This document shows positions 63,672-64,000 of a DNA stretch of 64,000 bases, piece after piece. The notes beneath the pieces are model-generated. The model saw only the letters and a program-made list of their open reading frames with translations. It ran no database searches and was not told the origin of the DNA. The position numbers and the translations under genes were made by a program. This stretch comes from Pedococcus dokdonensis (GTDB lineage Bacteria; Actinomycetota; Actinomycetes; Actinomycetales; Dermatophilaceae): positions 1-64,000 of the forward strand of contig NZ_LT629711.1 in assembly GCF_900104525.1 (NCBI RefSeq), given 5' to 3'. Position 1 is the first letter of the stretch, and every line of letters starts with the position of its first letter.

Positions 63672-64000
63672 GGCAGGAGCGACGCCCGCCCGTCGGTGGG
63701 CTCGTCGCCGCCCGCAGGAGGGGTGGGCCGCAAGCGCACCTCGGTGACCGCGTGGCGCTCGACGTCGGTGACCTCGATGCTCCAGCCGCCGACCTCGACG
63801 ACGTCCCCTGGCCGGTCGGGCACCCGGCCGAGCAGCTTGAGCACCAGCCCGGCGACGGTCGAGTAGTCAGCAGACGAGGGCAGGCCGAGCTCGACGTCGA
63901 GGTCGGTGAGGTCGTGGACCGGGAACGTGCCGGGAAGGATGAGGGCGCCGTCGTCACCGCGTTGGGCGTTGGCCAGATCGGGGTCGTTCTCGTCCCAGAT
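63668..64000 (-). CDS. CNNM/hemolysin-family (CorC-HlyC domain) protein, 3' part
   Basis: C-terminal 110 residues of a hemolysin-family transporter protein; the 5' part is beyond the right edge. DGALILPGTFPVHDLTDLDV, DYSTVAGLVLKLLGRVPD and VGGWSIEVTDVERHAVTEVR form the CorC_HlyC domain that follows CBS domains in divalent-metal exporters. It ends near a Gly/Pro tail. Convergent with the TOPRIM gene; their stop codons overlap. Confidence 0.88.
   Translation of the reverse strand: MWDENDPDLANAQRGDDGALILPGTFPVHDLTDLDVELGLPSSADYSTVAGLVLKLLGRVPDRPGDVVEVGGWSIEVTDVERHAVTEVRLRPTPPAGGDEPTDGRASLLP

Overview
The window is a high-GC, densely packed bacterial chromosome segment with abundant GTG starts, leaderless-looking promoters, a zinc-ribbon S14, class II fructose bisphosphatase (GlpX) and the actinobacterial order S10-spc-alpha ribosomal cluster, secY-adk-map-infA-rpmJ, rpoA-rplQ and truA. 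This points to Actinomycetota; the flavour of the proteins suggests Micrococcales, probably an Intrasporangiaceae-like organism (inference, not tested by any search).

Layout. 0-2.6 kb: an FMN alpha-hydroxy-acid oxidase and a GNAT acetyltransferase on the minus strand (both frame-broken as printed) and a small secreted protein. 3.0-20.1 kb: ribosomal proteins, SecY, adenylate kinase, methionine aminopeptidase, IF-1 and RNA polymerase alpha, ending with an unusually long L17. 20.2-35.1 kb: accessory and metabolic genes (MFS transporter, truA, a GH18-like protein, an ABC-F ATPase, a 1927-residue secreted double-GH13 amylopullulanase, a MarR/MFS pair, an ArsR-like/MFS pair) lying between rplQ and rplM-rpsI-glmM (35.3-37.8 kb). 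37.8-49.5 kb: a GntR-controlled ABC-2 transporter, L-2-hydroxyglutarate oxidase, Ohr/OsmC, a glpX-sugar kinase-fumarase-carbonic anhydrase cluster, xseAB and ispH. 49.6-58.4 kb: an ArsR-like regulator, a beta-propeller lipoprotein, P450, rmuC, a GNAT-Nudix fusion, a thioesterase, a novel-looking coiled-coil protein and ychF. 58.4-64 kb: small accessory genes (DUF3237, a PadR/DoxX/hydrolase operon, an HNH lipoprotein, a stand-alone TOPRIM protein) and the end of a CNNM/HlyC transporter gene.

Working together: the first half is the core translation, secretion and transcription block. The glpX cluster joins gluconeogenesis, sugar phosphorylation, fumarate hydration and CO2/bicarbonate exchange. 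Four regulator-transporter or regulator-enzyme modules carry visible operator-like repeats.

Most notable: a three-copy family of about 70-bp intergenic inverted repeats; hairpin terminators built on an over-represented GTATGCC/GGCATAC word; a perfect 28-bp palindrome pair after the amylopullulanase; a consistent set of -10 boxes 6-7 nt before start codons (leaderless transcripts); and six apparent single-base losses, including one in the essential gene rplP, best explained as sequence errors. I did not find a convincing CRISPR array, prophage, insertion sequence, tRNA or rRNA, nor a clear-cut new defence system.
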